A program made the translations under genes and the position numbers. A model generated the notes under the pieces. It did no database searches and was not told the origin of the DNA. It saw nothing but the letters and a program-made list of their open reading frames with translations. From JALONO01 sp038209965 (GTDB taxonomy: Bacteria; Bacteroidota; Bacteroidia; Cytophagales; Thermoflexibacteraceae), in the NCBI GenBank assembly GCA_038209965.1, contig JBBQXF010000001.1:96919-160918 (forward strand): a stretch of 64,000 nucleotides of DNA, in the 5' to 3' direction. This document shows positions 46,099 through 54,927 of this stretch, in pieces; the first letter of the stretch is position 1; every line of letters starts with the position of its first letter.

Positions 46099-46773
46099 AT
46101 GAATATCTCTGCACTCAACCCATTTCAAGAACGCAAACGGATCAAAGTATTCGGCGAACGCAACAGTGGCAGCATCTATCTGGAATGGCTGCTCACCAAC
46201 AATCTCAAAGTGAAACTAGTGGACAACTGGGTGCTGGGCTGGAAGCACCGGCTGGCCCCCAGCCCCGACGAACTAACTGATGGAGTGGCTGACATCCATT
46301 TTGTTGTTATCTCCAAAAACCCTTATGCCTGGGCCTTGAGCCAGCACCGCAAACCCCACCATTATGAGGAGCTGAAAAAACTTTCGTTCGCTGATTTTAT
46401 CCGCTTTCCCTTCGGCGATTACCCCAGCCCCATCGAGATGTGGAACCGAAAATACCAGTCCTATTTGGCGTTGGCCAATTATAGTAGTCATACCGCCTTT
46501 GTCCGATATGATGATCTGATCAAATCCCCGGAGGCAGAACTGGCCAAAGTAGTTGCGCATTTCGACTTGGCCAAAGGTCTTCGCTGGTTCACCGATGAAC
46601 CCCGGACCATCAGCTATGACCAAGGAGTGAAAGACAAGGTTTTCCATGCCGACTACTACCTTTCCCAGAAGTGGAAGAAAGAACTCCATCCCTCGGACAT
46701 CGCGTACATCAACCAGAAAGTGGATCCCGAAGTAGTCGAAAAATTGGGCTATACCCTCATGGAACCGCGATAG
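46099..46773 (+). CDS. Sulfotransferase-like P-loop protein
   Basis: This 224-residue protein resembles P-loop sulfotransferases. The N-terminal FGERNSGSIYLEWLL matches the 5'-phosphosulfate-binding loop (normally RxxGTT/SxL), VISKNPYAWALS matches the 3'-phosphate-binding region, and the helical C-terminus VDPEVVEKLGYTL is typical. Sulfotransferases move sulfate from PAPS to glycans, lipids or proteins. There is no signal peptide, so it would act in the cytosol. No glycan-synthesis cluster is adjacent, and the acceptor is unknown. Confidence 0.75.
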   Translation: MNISALNPFQERKRIKVFGERNSGSIYLEWLLTNNLKVKLVDNWVLGWKHRLAPSPDELTDGVADIHFVVISKNPYAWALSQHRKPHHYEELKKLSFADFIRFPFGDYPSPIEMWNRKYQSYLALANYSSHTAFVRYDDLIKSPEAELAKVVAHFDLAKGLRWFTDEPRTISYDQGVKDKVFHADYYLSQKWKKELHPSDIAYINQKVDPEVVEKLGYTLMEPR

Positions 46774-46943
46774 TTTGTGAAACCCAAAAAACTGAACGAT
46801 ATTTGTTCGTCGTTAGGCTTAACATTGGCAAACGAAGTTTTATTTTTAGATGCTTGCGCGTTTACCAAATCTAGGAATGCGCAGTCGGTCGCTGCAATAA
46901 GCCAAGCATTTGTATTCTTGTATTTTAGCCCAACTCATTGGCA

Positions 46944-47411
46944 ATGAACAATCATATCCGTCGATTTACTGGCTTTTTTCTTTTGGTGATTGCCTTACCA
47001 TTGTTTGCGCAGGCGCAAGCGCAGCCCCAAAACCAACGCATCCCTTGGGAGACGTTGGCCAACATTTCGTGGGAAAAGAAATACAACGACAAATACAAGC
47101 AACAATTTAATTACCCGAAGTTTACCCCGGCCGTCAAAGCATTTGAAGGCCGCGAGGTGATAGTGAAAGGGTATGTGTTGCCCATCGATGTGGGTGGCGA
47201 TTATATCGTGCTGTCGCGCTTTCCCTTTGAAAGCTGCTTTTTTTGCGGCGGGGCTGGCCCTGAGTCCGTCATGGAAGTCCACATCAAGAACCCCAAATTG
47301 GTGAATAAGAAAAGTGCCACTTTCAAGGGCAAGCTCAAACTTAACAGCGATGATGTGGATGCCCTAGTCTATATCTTGGAAAATGCCGAGCTGATGCCCG
47401 ACGTTCAGTAA
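46944..47411 (+). CDS. DUF3299-like exported protein with FC..CGG motif
   Basis: This exported protein of about 155 residues has a signal peptide ending near AQAQ, a linker, and an OB-like beta domain (EGREVIVKGYVLPID, DYIVLSRFPFESCFFC). The motif ESCFFCGGAGPESVMEV with two Cys aligns with the DUF3299 core, in which Cys-rich loops suggest metal binding; some DUF3299 genes sit near zinc transporters, so a metal role is plausible but unproved. I choose the ATG at 46944; a TTG lies 6 bases upstream. No TGCAA-type palindrome is seen before it. A strong hairpin terminator follows. Confidence 0.72.
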   Translation: MNNHIRRFTGFFLLVIALPLFAQAQAQPQNQRIPWETLANISWEKKYNDKYKQQFNYPKFTPAVKAFEGREVIVKGYVLPIDVGGDYIVLSRFPFESCFFCGGAGPESVMEVHIKNPKLVNKKSATFKGKLKLNSDDVDALVYILENAELMPDVQ

Positions 47412-47773
47412 TCATTGGAACTCCGACCGACTGCTTCCCGCCGGTCAATCTTATAGCCGCAAAGGTTTCAAACTGTCAAGAAGTTTGAAACCTTTGCGGC
47501 TTTTGGGCCGGGCCGACTTGCCAACTCGCCCCCACACATTTTCCGCGATTTACCCCTTCTCCCAGTCTTGATACGGCAGATAATGGATGGACACCCAGTG
47601 GCCCACCCCGAAAGCCGTATAAATCGCTCGATCGAAACATTTACTGTTCGTAATATCTGCTACCAAATGTGAAAAAAACTAAAATCGGACAACACTGTCG
47701 GCCATCTGACATTGACCTCACCACCATTCCCCTACTTTTGGTGTAGCAATTACTGTATCATCTTTCTTTCAAC
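47412..47773. other. Intergenic region with terminator and promoter
   Basis: This 362-base gap holds the hairpin at 47456-47504 and then no recognisable gene. Near 47735-47760 CTACTTTTGGTG is a candidate -7 region for the DM13 gene. Confidence 0.45.
47456..47504 (+). terminator. Perfect 19-base hairpin terminator
   Basis: GCCGCAAAGGTTTCAAACT (47456-47474) and its exact complement (47482-47500) flank the loop GTCAAGA, followed by TTTT. The inner AAACT/AGTTT core, GGTTTCAAACT, also occurs in the terminator at 8633-8677. Confidence 0.8.
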
Positions 47774-48211
47774 ATGAAAAACTCTTTTGTAGTTCTCCTT
47801 TTCCTTACCATCGCCCTGACGGCATGCGTCAAAGACAAAGATCTCATTTCCAGCGATCAAATTTCACCAAACATTATTGACCTGACCCGTCCTGCTCAGC
47901 AGACAGGTACAATGATGAGTGGTTCCCACCCCACTTCTGGCACGGTCAGCGTGCGGACGGGGGCCCAAAAACCCACCGATCTTTATTTGGTGTTTGAGAA
48001 TTTCAAGACCGATCCTGGTCCCGATCTGCGGGTTTATCTGGCCGAAGATCAGAACGCGGGCGGCTTTGTGGAACTGGCCACATTGGACAAAACGGGCAAT
48101 TTTCATTTGGCCATTCCGGCCAATACCGACTTACAAAAAAAGAAATTTGTTCTGATCTGGTGCAAGCGGTTTAAGGAATTGTTTGGCTCCGCCGAATTGA
48201 AAAAACAGTAG
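47774..48211 (+). CDS. DM13-domain lipoprotein
   Basis: This 145-residue lipoprotein has a lipobox (FLTIALTAC, Cys18) and a DM13 domain (about 55-145). The domain signature is LYLVFENFKTDPGPDLRVYL and later VLIWCKRFKELFGSAEL. DM13 is a small beta-sandwich often associated with redox or cytochrome-like partners and proposed to carry electrons. The conserved Cys in IWCKRF is present. It heads a same-strand set with a beta-barrel protein, a YceI protein and a DinB protein, separated by a 206-base gap from the barrel gene, so only the last three are tightly spaced. Confidence 0.88.
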   Translation: MKNSFVVLLFLTIALTACVKDKDLISSDQISPNIIDLTRPAQQTGTMMSGSHPTSGTVSVRTGAQKPTDLYLVFENFKTDPGPDLRVYLAEDQNAGGFVELATLDKTGNFHLAIPANTDLQKKKFVLIWCKRFKELFGSAELKKQ

Positions 48212-48417
48212 TTTTTGGGAACCCTAAAACTGGTTTTTTCAATTCGGCAAACGATGATCGAAATTTACCCGATCGATCCCCGATCTTTGTTAAACTGCTG
48301 CTTTGGGCCAACTTGGCCTAGCATCTTCAGTTGATGGCCAAATTATGCTCACTGATTTGGTTTTCATTTTTTACGGGTAATTTTTGAATTAAAAACTAAT
48401 AATTTCACTCCCTCAAA

Positions 48418-49140
48418 ATGAAAAAGATGAAAAGATTTATTTGCAATACCATTTTCTGCTCGCTGCTTGGCTTGTCAGGCCACGGTGCTTTGGCCCAATC
48501 CTATCAAGTGGCTGATCTGGCCCTGGCCGCCGGCAATGGTTTCTCGCCTGCCATTTCCTACAGTCGGTTGTATGGTAAAAAGTTCAAGATTGGGGCGGGG
48601 ATCCGGTTGACCTCTTATTTTGGTGGTGCGACCGATGCCACCACCGCCCCCGCCAAATTGACCTCGGGCAAAGCCAGTCTGGCGGCCCTGTTTTCCGAAA
48701 GTATCCCCGCCCAAATTGATACCTTCCGGTTGGGAAGCACCCAAACCAACGCACTGAACCTGAACTTGCATCTGCAATACTCGATAACTGATAAACTGGA
48801 ACTGGGCTTTAATATTGATGCAATTGGCGTAACTTTCGGTGGGGAACAATCGGGGCGATTCACGGCCCGGCAAAGTGATGCCACTGGACTGGCCAATAAC
48901 GGGGCCACGGTGACCGCCAAGCCAACCAGTTTCAATTTATTGCTGATCAGCGATTCTGATCTGGGCAGCTTGAACTCTGAGATTTACGCCCGCTATTGGT
49001 TCAATGACCATTGGGGCTTGCGAGCAGGCCTCAGTTTCCAGTTTGTGGAGTACAAAACTAGCCGTAAACTGGCTTTTGACAACGATCGGTTCAGGAGCAA
49101 AATACTATTGCCCATGTTGGCGGTTTCTTACAAGTTTTAA
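48418..49140 (+). CDS. Outer-membrane beta-barrel-like hypothetical protein
   Basis: This 240-residue exported protein (signal peptide cut near GALAQ) is composed of alternating hydrophobic strands such as FKIGAGIRLTSYFGG, LNLNLHLQYSITDKLELGFN and YARYWFNDHWGLRAGLSFQF. The C-terminus, LLPMLAVSYKF, ends in an aromatic residue as in outer-membrane barrels. No named family is recognised. The stop at 49140 is followed within 9 bases by the YceI start, so the two are co-transcribed and may work together. Confidence 0.75.
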   Translation: MKKMKRFICNTIFCSLLGLSGHGALAQSYQVADLALAAGNGFSPAISYSRLYGKKFKIGAGIRLTSYFGGATDATTAPAKLTSGKASLAALFSESIPAQIDTFRLGSTQTNALNLNLHLQYSITDKLELGFNIDAIGVTFGGEQSGRFTARQSDATGLANNGATVTAKPTSFNLLLISDSDLGSLNSEIYARYWFNDHWGLRAGLSFQFVEYKTSRKLAFDNDRFRSKILLPMLAVSYKF

Positions 49141-49149
49141 TTGATTTAC

Positions 49150-49695
49150 ATGAAATATTTAATGCTAACGATCTTGTACATGGTCACGTTGCCGACCTTG
49201 GCCCAACAGTGGAAACCGCTCACGGGGTCAGTCACTTTCAAGATCAAGATGTGGGGGCTCACCGTGGACGGCTCGTTCAAGGGATTGGTCGCCAACCTCG
49301 CGTTTGATCCGAACAATTTGGCCCAGGCCAGCATCGTGGCCACGGTCGATGCCCGGACCATCGATACCGACAATTCGCTGCGCGACGATCACCTGCGCGA
49401 CAAGGAAGCGTTTTTTGACACCAAAAATTATCCCGTTTTGCGGATCAAAAGCACCAGAATTGAAAAAAGTGAGACGGGCTATCTGGGCACTTTTGAGCTG
49501 ACGATGAAGAAAACAACCAAATTGGTTAAAATCCCCTTTACCTTTTTGCCCAATGGCGAACAGCAACAATTGAAGGGAAGCGTGACCATCAACCGGCGGG
49601 ACTGGGACGTGGGCGGAGGGTCATTTGGCCTGTCCGACAATGTGACCATCAACCTACTGCTCAATGTACAGGCGGTTCCCAAGCCCGAAAATTGA
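49150..49695 (+). CDS. YceI-family periplasmic lipid-binding protein
   Basis: This exported YceI-type protein has about 181 residues. YceI proteins form a lipocalin-like barrel that binds a polyisoprenoid or similar amphiphile. Family signs are FKIKMWGLTVDGSFKGLV after the signal peptide (ending TLAQ), DARTIDTDNSLRDDHLRDKE, FFDTKNYPVLRIKST, and INRRDWDVGGGSFGLSDNV. I choose ATG at 49150; a TTG at 49141 is less likely. It follows the beta-barrel gene by 9 bases and precedes DinB by 39, suggesting one transcript. Exact ligand unknown. Confidence 0.93.
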   Translation: MKYLMLTILYMVTLPTLAQQWKPLTGSVTFKIKMWGLTVDGSFKGLVANLAFDPNNLAQASIVATVDARTIDTDNSLRDDHLRDKEAFFDTKNYPVLRIKSTRIEKSETGYLGTFELTMKKTTKLVKIPFTFLPNGEQQQLKGSVTINRRDWDVGGGSFGLSDNVTINLLLNVQAVPKPEN

Positions 49696-49734
49696 GCTCA
49701 TCAAACAACTATTATCAATTTTCGCTCCCCTGTA

Positions 49735-50241
49735 ATGATTGAGAACCTGAAAACCGCAAACCAACTCGCACTGGGCCAATCGATCGGCTTGCTCAAGTTA
49801 TTGCCCGACGAAGTTTACCGCACCAAACTGGCCACTTTACACGGCCACTCGGTGGGCCAGCACACCCGGCATATCCTCGAGTTTTACCAGTGCCTATTGC
49901 AGCAAGCGGCCAGCAGCCGGGTGTGCTACGACGATCGCCGGCGTGATGCCCATATTGAGGCCGACCTTGGCCATGCCCTTGCCTGCGCGGAAGAACTTTG
50001 GGATCAGTTGGCGCAACCCCTGACCGACCGTGAACTCTGGATTGAAAACCACAGCGCACCGGGTGCCATTGCCAGTAGTTTGGCGCGGGAACTTGTGTAT
50101 TTGATTGAGCACACCATCCATCATTTGGCCATCATCAAAATTGGCCTCAACCAAGGCTACCCGCACCTCGTACTGCCCGTGAACTTGGGCGTAGCCCCAT
50201 CAACGCTGCTTTATCGGGACAAAATATTGGAACAAGCATAA
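49735..50241 (+). CDS. DinB-family metalloenzyme-like protein
   Basis: This 168-residue protein is a four-helix DinB-like protein. Metal-binding His residues appear in HSVGQHTRHILEFY and in HTIHHLAIIKIGL. The family contains thiol-dependent metalloenzymes (for example bacillithiol or mycothiol transferases) and many proteins of unknown role. It is last in the set with the beta-barrel and YceI proteins. It is convergent with the ATP-grasp gene, with a gap of only 17 bases. Substrate unknown. Confidence 0.82.
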   Translation: MIENLKTANQLALGQSIGLLKLLPDEVYRTKLATLHGHSVGQHTRHILEFYQCLLQQAASSRVCYDDRRRDAHIEADLGHALACAEELWDQLAQPLTDRELWIENHSAPGAIASSLARELVYLIEHTIHHLAIIKIGLNQGYPHLVLPVNLGVAPSTLLYRDKILEQA

Positions 50242-50258
50242 GGAGTGATGGGCCAGCG

Positions 50259-51278
50259 CTATCCCCAAGCCCGCAAGGCCGCCCAAACTTGGTGGAGACC
50301 GGCCGGCTGGATCCCCCGCTGGCGCTGGGCCAAGCTAATGTCGGCCAGCATGCTTAAATGCTGGGCCACGTCGCGGTAGGCCCGCCAGAGCTGATAGGAC
50401 GGATCGTAGATGTGGCCGGGCTCGGAACTGATGCCGTTCAGTTCCATAATGCGCACCTGACGGCCGGCATACAGGTCGGCCCACGAAGGCACCCGGAGAT
50501 CGAACCGGCCATAGTGAAAGCCGGGAATGGCGGCGGCAATTTGGTCAAAAACCAAGTGCAGTTCCGGGGTGATTCTGTCGTTGGCGTTGATAAACTTGGT
50601 TCCCCGGCAGTGGTTGCCGATCGGTTCCAGTTCACATTTTTCATTTTCGGGCAATACCCGATCCAGCATTGGCCCCAAGCGGGCCTGCAGGGCATCGAGT
50701 TGCAACTGACCCCGCAAACTTTGGCCCACCAACTGCCGGATGGTGTGGCGACCATCCCCCCGCACGGCTAGAAACTCCTTGAGGGTCAATGAAGTGACGC
50801 GGCCGTGGGCTGCCCCAGGCAAGCGGCAGTACAGCACTCCCAGCTCGATCGGGCAATCGATGTAAGACTGGATAATAAAATCATCCGTGTGGGTGGCCAT
50901 GTAGTTGGCCAGCGCATTCTCATCACCGATTTTTTCCACCCCATTTCCGCGTTCGCCCACATCGGGTTTGGCCACCAATGGATAGAGGATTGCCGCATTG
51001 GCGATCAGGGTTTTTGCCTCCGCCAATCCCGTATCAGCCGCAATGAACAAGGTTTCGGGCTTGTAGGCGGCCGGGATATGGGCCAAAATAGCCTGCTTGG
51101 ATTCTCCCACCAAGCCACCCAGTTCGATGAACGGATTGGCCGAAGTGCTAAAAACCAGAGAACGGGCACGAATGGATAGATACAGGTAATAGGGCAACAA
51201 AGGGGCATAAAAAACCCACCATGGCCAATATTCATAGCGGGTCAGTTTGGCCCAAAATTGCCGGAGAGGGTGTTGCAT
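50259..51278 (-). CDS. ATP-grasp-domain ligase-like protein
   Basis: This 339-residue protein has an ATP-grasp fold. The nucleotide-binding strand and loop is YPLVAKPDVGERGNGVEKI, the adenine-contact segment FIIQSYIDCPIELGVLY, and the metal-binding end GRFDLRVP and RIMELNGISSEPGHIYDP. These match D-Ala-D-Ala ligase-like enzymes that join a carboxylate to an amine. An N-terminal hydrophobic segment (WWVFYAPLLPYYLYLSI) suggests membrane association. Substrate unknown. It is a single gene on the minus strand, convergent with dinB. Confidence 0.82.
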   Translation of the reverse strand: MQHPLRQFWAKLTRYEYWPWWVFYAPLLPYYLYLSIRARSLVFSTSANPFIELGGLVGESKQAILAHIPAAYKPETLFIAADTGLAEAKTLIANAAILYPLVAKPDVGERGNGVEKIGDENALANYMATHTDDFIIQSYIDCPIELGVLYCRLPGAAHGRVTSLTLKEFLAVRGDGRHTIRQLVGQSLRGQLQLDALQARLGPMLDRVLPENEKCELEPIGNHCRGTKFINANDRITPELHLVFDQIAAAIPGFHYGRFDLRVPSWADLYAGRQVRIMELNGISSEPGHIYDPSYQLWRAYRDVAQHLSMLADISLAQRQRGIQPAGLHQVWAALRAWG

Positions 51279-51362
51279 CGAGGCTTGGCGGTGGATGTTT
51301 AATATGAACGCTACCCCAAAAATGTCACTTTATTAGAAGAGCAGATAAGTGAGCCGCGAGGA

Positions 51363-51761
51363 TTATTTCCTGGTAACGCCTGCCAGCAGGGCAAATAGGG
51401 TGTCACGCCGCAGGTAAACCACCACTACGCAGCAAAAAGTGGTGATCAGGGCCAGAAAAAAGAGCGTGCCGCCATTGTCTTGCACCACAATGCCCAGCTT
51501 GGTCGGGTGGGACAGGATGGCCCCGGACATCACACCCAGCCCCAACAATGCGCCCAGCGTGGCAAAGCGTGGCCACAACAGTAGGATAACCGCGATCAAT
51601 TCCGCCACTGCCGAACCAAGCCGGCCCCAAGGCTCAATGCCCAAAGTGGTGAAAATATAAACACTTTCGAGCGCGGCCGAAAACTTGAAGAACAAAGTCT
51701 GGAACAAGATTGCGGCGGCCACCAGTTGGGCGGCCCACCCGAGAATGATTTGAATTTTCAT
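51363..51761 (-). CDS. DoxX-family membrane protein
   Basis: This small four-helix membrane protein of about 132 residues has the DoxX-like pattern AAAILFQTLFFKFSAAL, WGRLGSAVAELIAVILLLWP and LGALLGLGVMSGAILSHPTKLG. DoxX proteins are linked to quinone or thiosulfate metabolism and to redox stress. The start ATG at 51761 lies 12 bases downstream of the YHS gene's stop, so it is likely its operon partner. No second signal peptide is seen. Confidence 0.8.
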   Translation of the reverse strand: MKIQIILGWAAQLVAAAILFQTLFFKFSAALESVYIFTTLGIEPWGRLGSAVAELIAVILLLWPRFATLGALLGLGVMSGAILSHPTKLGIVVQDNGGTLFFLALITTFCCVVVVYLRRDTLFALLAGVTRK

Positions 51762-51773
51762 GGATTGGTGCAA

Positions 51774-52228
51774 TTACTTGATGAATTTTTGCCAGTTGGC
51801 ATCCGCTTGTTTTTTGAGCGGCGCCTCGTTTTCATTCCAACTGGTGAGGGTGTTGTTGAAAAAACGGTTGTAGAACAGGGACAGCTTGCCGTCCATGATC
51901 TTGAAAGTTTCGGGATCTACCTCGACTTTTCCCCCGTTTTTCCCATTGCATAGGCGCACCAGCCGCCATATTGGGGTTCCTACATCGCGGGATCTTTTTG
52001 AAAAGTGGCCAAATTGGTGGCATTGGCAAACTAATACCTGATGCCTTGATCCACCCAGTTGAACGCGGCTTTGCCTTTCACCGATTTTTGCTGAAAATAA
52101 CTGACTGGGTCATAGCCTTCCAAGGCCAGTCCCTTCGCCACAAAAAATTGTTTTTGCCCAACAGTGGGCGATTGGGCCAGCAGTACCGCTGGACAAAACC
52201 AGCACAAAAGAACAAGGATACTTTTCAT
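51774..52228 (-). pseudogene. YHS-domain secreted protein interrupted by two in-frame TAG codons
   Basis: A single reading frame of 151 codons encodes a complete YHS protein: signal peptide (MKSILVLLCWFCPAVLLAQ), VGQKQFFVAKGLALEGYDPV, then AFNWVDQGIRY. A TAG (complement of 52031-52033) is followed by FANATNLATFQKDPAM. A second TAG (complement of 51980-51982) is followed by EPQYGGWCAYAMGKNGGKVE, DPETFKIMDGKLSLFYN and a normal end. In related proteins the two positions are an ordinary residue before F and a Tyr before EPQYGG. There are no frameshifts. TAG is used as a normal stop in other genes here, so recoding is unlikely but not excluded. It precedes DoxX by 12 bases. Confidence 0.85.
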
Positions 52229-52443
52229 GAGGGGCGCTACAAATATCAGAAGGGCAAAAGTAGTTTTGGCCCTCTGGGGGATTTGTCAAATGGACGACAA
52301 TACCGAAAACATTTACTTACTTTAACCTCAAGTGGAAAATTACGCACCAAAAAAGCCAGCGGGGCCCATTTTTTGGCCAACTTTTCACAATATAGCCTAC
52401 TTTTAACCCCTCTTATCCCCCAAAGCCTTTTACCACTTGCTAA

Positions 52444-53769
52444 ATGGAACAACCGCCCAGCGCAGGACTTAAAAAAGAAATCAACACTATTCAACTTTGG
52501 GCCATTGCCGTTGGCCTGGTAATCTCGGGCGAGTATTTTGGGTGGAACTATGGCTGGGCCGTTTCGGGCACCATCGGTTTTTTGTGGTCCACGCTGCTGG
52601 TCACTGCCATGTACATCACCTTTATCTTCAGCTATACCGAGCTCACGGCCGCTTTGCCCCACGCGGGCGGCCCTTTTACGTATGCCTACCGCGCATTTGG
52701 GCCAGTGGGCGGCTTCATTGCGGGTTTTGCTACCTTGGTCGATTTCCTGCTGGCCCCGCCCGCCATCGCCTACGCACTGGGGAGCTATGTCAATTTTCTG
52801 GAACCGGCCATCCCGGTAGTCCCCACCGCCATTGCCATGTACTTCATCTTCATTGCGGTCAATATTTTTGGGATTAGAGAGGGTGCGCGATTTTCCCTCG
52901 TCGTCACGCTGCTTTCGGTAGTAGAGTTGGTGGTCTTTTTGGTCATTATTTTCCCCTACTTCGAGGTGGAAAAATTTGTGGCCCATAACCCGCCCGTCCT
53001 CACCCCGGGCCACGTGTTTGCGGGCGTGCCCTACGCCATGTGGTTTTTTGTGGCCATTGAGGGAGTGGCTATGGTGGCCGAGGAGGTCAAAACCCCCAAC
53101 CGCACCATCCCCATTGGGTACATTGCCAGCATTGGCACGCTGGTGGTACTGGCCTTGGGCATTATGGTGCTCAGTGGGGGCGTGGGCGACTGGCGAACCT
53201 TGGCCAACATCGACCACCCCATGCCCGAAACCCTCTCCCAAGCCTTGGGCAAGGGCAATAATTGGTCAAAAATATTTGCTTCCTTGGGATTGTTCGGCCT
53301 GATCGCCTCGTTCCATTGCAACACCATCAGCTACTCGCGGCAAATCTATGCCATGGCCCGCGAAGGCTACCTGCCCAGTTTCTTGGCCCAGCTCAACCCC
53401 AAGTACCAAACACCGCATTGGGCCCTGATTGCGGGCGGGATGGTCGGTTTCGTCGCCATTTTTTCGGGACAGACCAGCCAGATCATCACCATGTCGGTAC
53501 TGGGCGCGGTAGTCATGTACATGATTTGTATGCTCAGCTTGCTGGCCCTGCGCCGCAAGGAACCCGACTTGCCCCGCCCGTACAAGACCCCGTTCTATCC
53601 CTACTTCCCGCTGCTGGCCGCGTTGTTGGCGTTGGTTTGCCTCGGGGCCATTGTATATTACAACCCGGCGGTGAGTGCGGTGTTTTTTATCCTGTTGGGC
53701 ATAGCGGTGCTGTGGTTCATCACTTTGGGGGTCCGGCTGATCAACCGGCCCGAGGGTCCGCTCCCCTGA
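52444..53769 (+). CDS. APC-superfamily amino-acid/ethanolamine permease
   Basis: This 441-residue inner-membrane transporter has about twelve helices. The N-terminal half contains IQLWAIAVGLVISGEYFGWN and TELTAALPHAGGPFTYAYRA, typical of the APC family and close to the ethanolamine permease (Eat) subgroup. The middle segment AIEGVAMVAEEVKTPNRTIP is characteristic, and the C-terminus has LRRKEPDLPRPYKTPFYP. Eat imports ethanolamine by proton symport, normally beside eutBC; those are missing here, so an amino-acid substrate is also possible. Divergent from the YHS gene. Confidence 0.88.
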   Translation: MEQPPSAGLKKEINTIQLWAIAVGLVISGEYFGWNYGWAVSGTIGFLWSTLLVTAMYITFIFSYTELTAALPHAGGPFTYAYRAFGPVGGFIAGFATLVDFLLAPPAIAYALGSYVNFLEPAIPVVPTAIAMYFIFIAVNIFGIREGARFSLVVTLLSVVELVVFLVIIFPYFEVEKFVAHNPPVLTPGHVFAGVPYAMWFFVAIEGVAMVAEEVKTPNRTIPIGYIASIGTLVVLALGIMVLSGGVGDWRTLANIDHPMPETLSQALGKGNNWSKIFASLGLFGLIASFHCNTISYSRQIYAMAREGYLPSFLAQLNPKYQTPHWALIAGGMVGFVAIFSGQTSQIITMSVLGAVVMYMICMLSLLALRRKEPDLPRPYKTPFYPYFPLLAALLALVCLGAIVYYNPAVSAVFFILLGIAVLWFITLGVRLINRPEGPLP

Positions 53770-53868
53770 TCTGGCCATCTCTTTCCAATGAAGCCAAGGG
53801 ACGCGCGCCAAACCGCTTTGTTTTGATCCTATCTTTGCCCTATTCCCACAACCCCAAAACCGCTATTC

Positions 53869-54813
53869 GTGATTTCGATCCAACACGTCACCAAGACCTT
53901 CAAAACCCTCCGGGCCGTTGACGACCTGAGCCTTGAGATTGGCGCAGGCGAGTTTGTCGCCCTGCTCGGGCCAAATGGGGCCGGCAAGACCACCTTGGTA
54001 GAGATCATCGAGGGCCTCCAAGCCCCTGACAGCGGCCAGGTCACGATCCAAGGCCTGAACTGGCAACAGCACGCCACCCAACTCCGGGCCAAAATCGGGC
54101 TGTCCCTCCAAGAAACCCGTTTTGTCGATAAACTCACCGTACGAGAAACCTTGGAACTGTTTGGCAGCTTTTATGGCCTCACCAAAGCCCGCGCCCATGA
54201 GATGATGGCCCTCACCGATCTGGAAGCCAAGGCCAGCACTTATACCGTCAACCTGTCGGGCGGGCAGCGGCAACGGCTCGCACTGGGGGTGGCCATCATG
54301 AACACGCCCGATGTGCTGATCCTCGATGAACCAACCACCGGGCTGGATCCCAACGCCCGCCGGGATTTATGGAAAATATTGACCGATTTGAAACAACAGC
54401 GCGGCACTACGCTCATCCTCACTACTCACTACATGGAAGAGGCGGAGCAACTTTGCGACCGGATCGTGATCATGAACACCGGAAAAATCTTGGCCGATGG
54501 CACGCTGGAGCAGTTGCTGGCCCAACATTCCCAAGGCGAAATCCTTACCTTCGAAGTCGCCACCGCCAACCACCAGGCCCTGGAGCAGCTAGTGGCCACC
54601 TTGCCCGGCCTATTGGCCCAGCACTGCCTTGGCCAGCCAACCGAGGACAGCTACAAGGGACAGTTAGTGGTGGTGGACCTGACCACGGCCCTGCCGGCCT
54701 TTCTTGAGCAGTTGAAGGCGCACAATATGGTGCTGAGCGAGATTGGGTCGCGCCGAAAAACGCTCGACGATCTGTTTGTGGCCATGACCGGCCGGCGGCT
54801 GGATGAGGCTTAA
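53869..54813 (+). CDS. ABC transporter ATP-binding protein (DrrA-like), orphan
   Basis: This 314-residue ATPase has Walker A GPNGAGKTTL (about residues 34-43), Q-loop region, signature NLSGGQRQRLALG, Walker B VLILDEPTTGLDP and switch His in LILTTHYMEEAEQLCDR. The C-terminal extension after residue 220 resembles DrrA-type multidrug/antibiotic and membrane-protein exporters. It starts with GTG at 53869. No permease is encoded next to it: a hairpin and the opposite-strand DUF4399 gene follow, so the membrane partner must lie elsewhere or is lost. Confidence 0.92.
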   Translation: MISIQHVTKTFKTLRAVDDLSLEIGAGEFVALLGPNGAGKTTLVEIIEGLQAPDSGQVTIQGLNWQQHATQLRAKIGLSLQETRFVDKLTVRETLELFGSFYGLTKARAHEMMALTDLEAKASTYTVNLSGGQRQRLALGVAIMNTPDVLILDEPTTGLDPNARRDLWKILTDLKQQRGTTLILTTHYMEEAEQLCDRIVIMNTGKILADGTLEQLLAQHSQGEILTFEVATANHQALEQLVATLPGLLAQHCLGQPTEDSYKGQLVVVDLTTALPAFLEQLKAHNMVLSEIGSRRKTLDDLFVAMTGRRLDEA

Positions 54814-54927
54814 GTTTGCCGATTTTATTTATAGGGCAATCATTCAAAATCCTGAAGCGATGAAATGGCGGAGCACCGTTTTCTTGTCAACATCTATCAT
54901 TTGGGGCTGTATCGCCAAGTCGCAGCT

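Noticed and set aside
51980..52033. Genome-wide recoding of TAG as a sense codon
   Set aside because: Several intact genes here end in TAG (for example the giant surface protein, PorP/SprF and the HxlR regulator), so TAG works as a stop.
52246..53241. Long minus-strand frame overlapping the APC permease
   Set aside because: Low-complexity His/Gly-rich shadow; the permease frame is strongly conserved.
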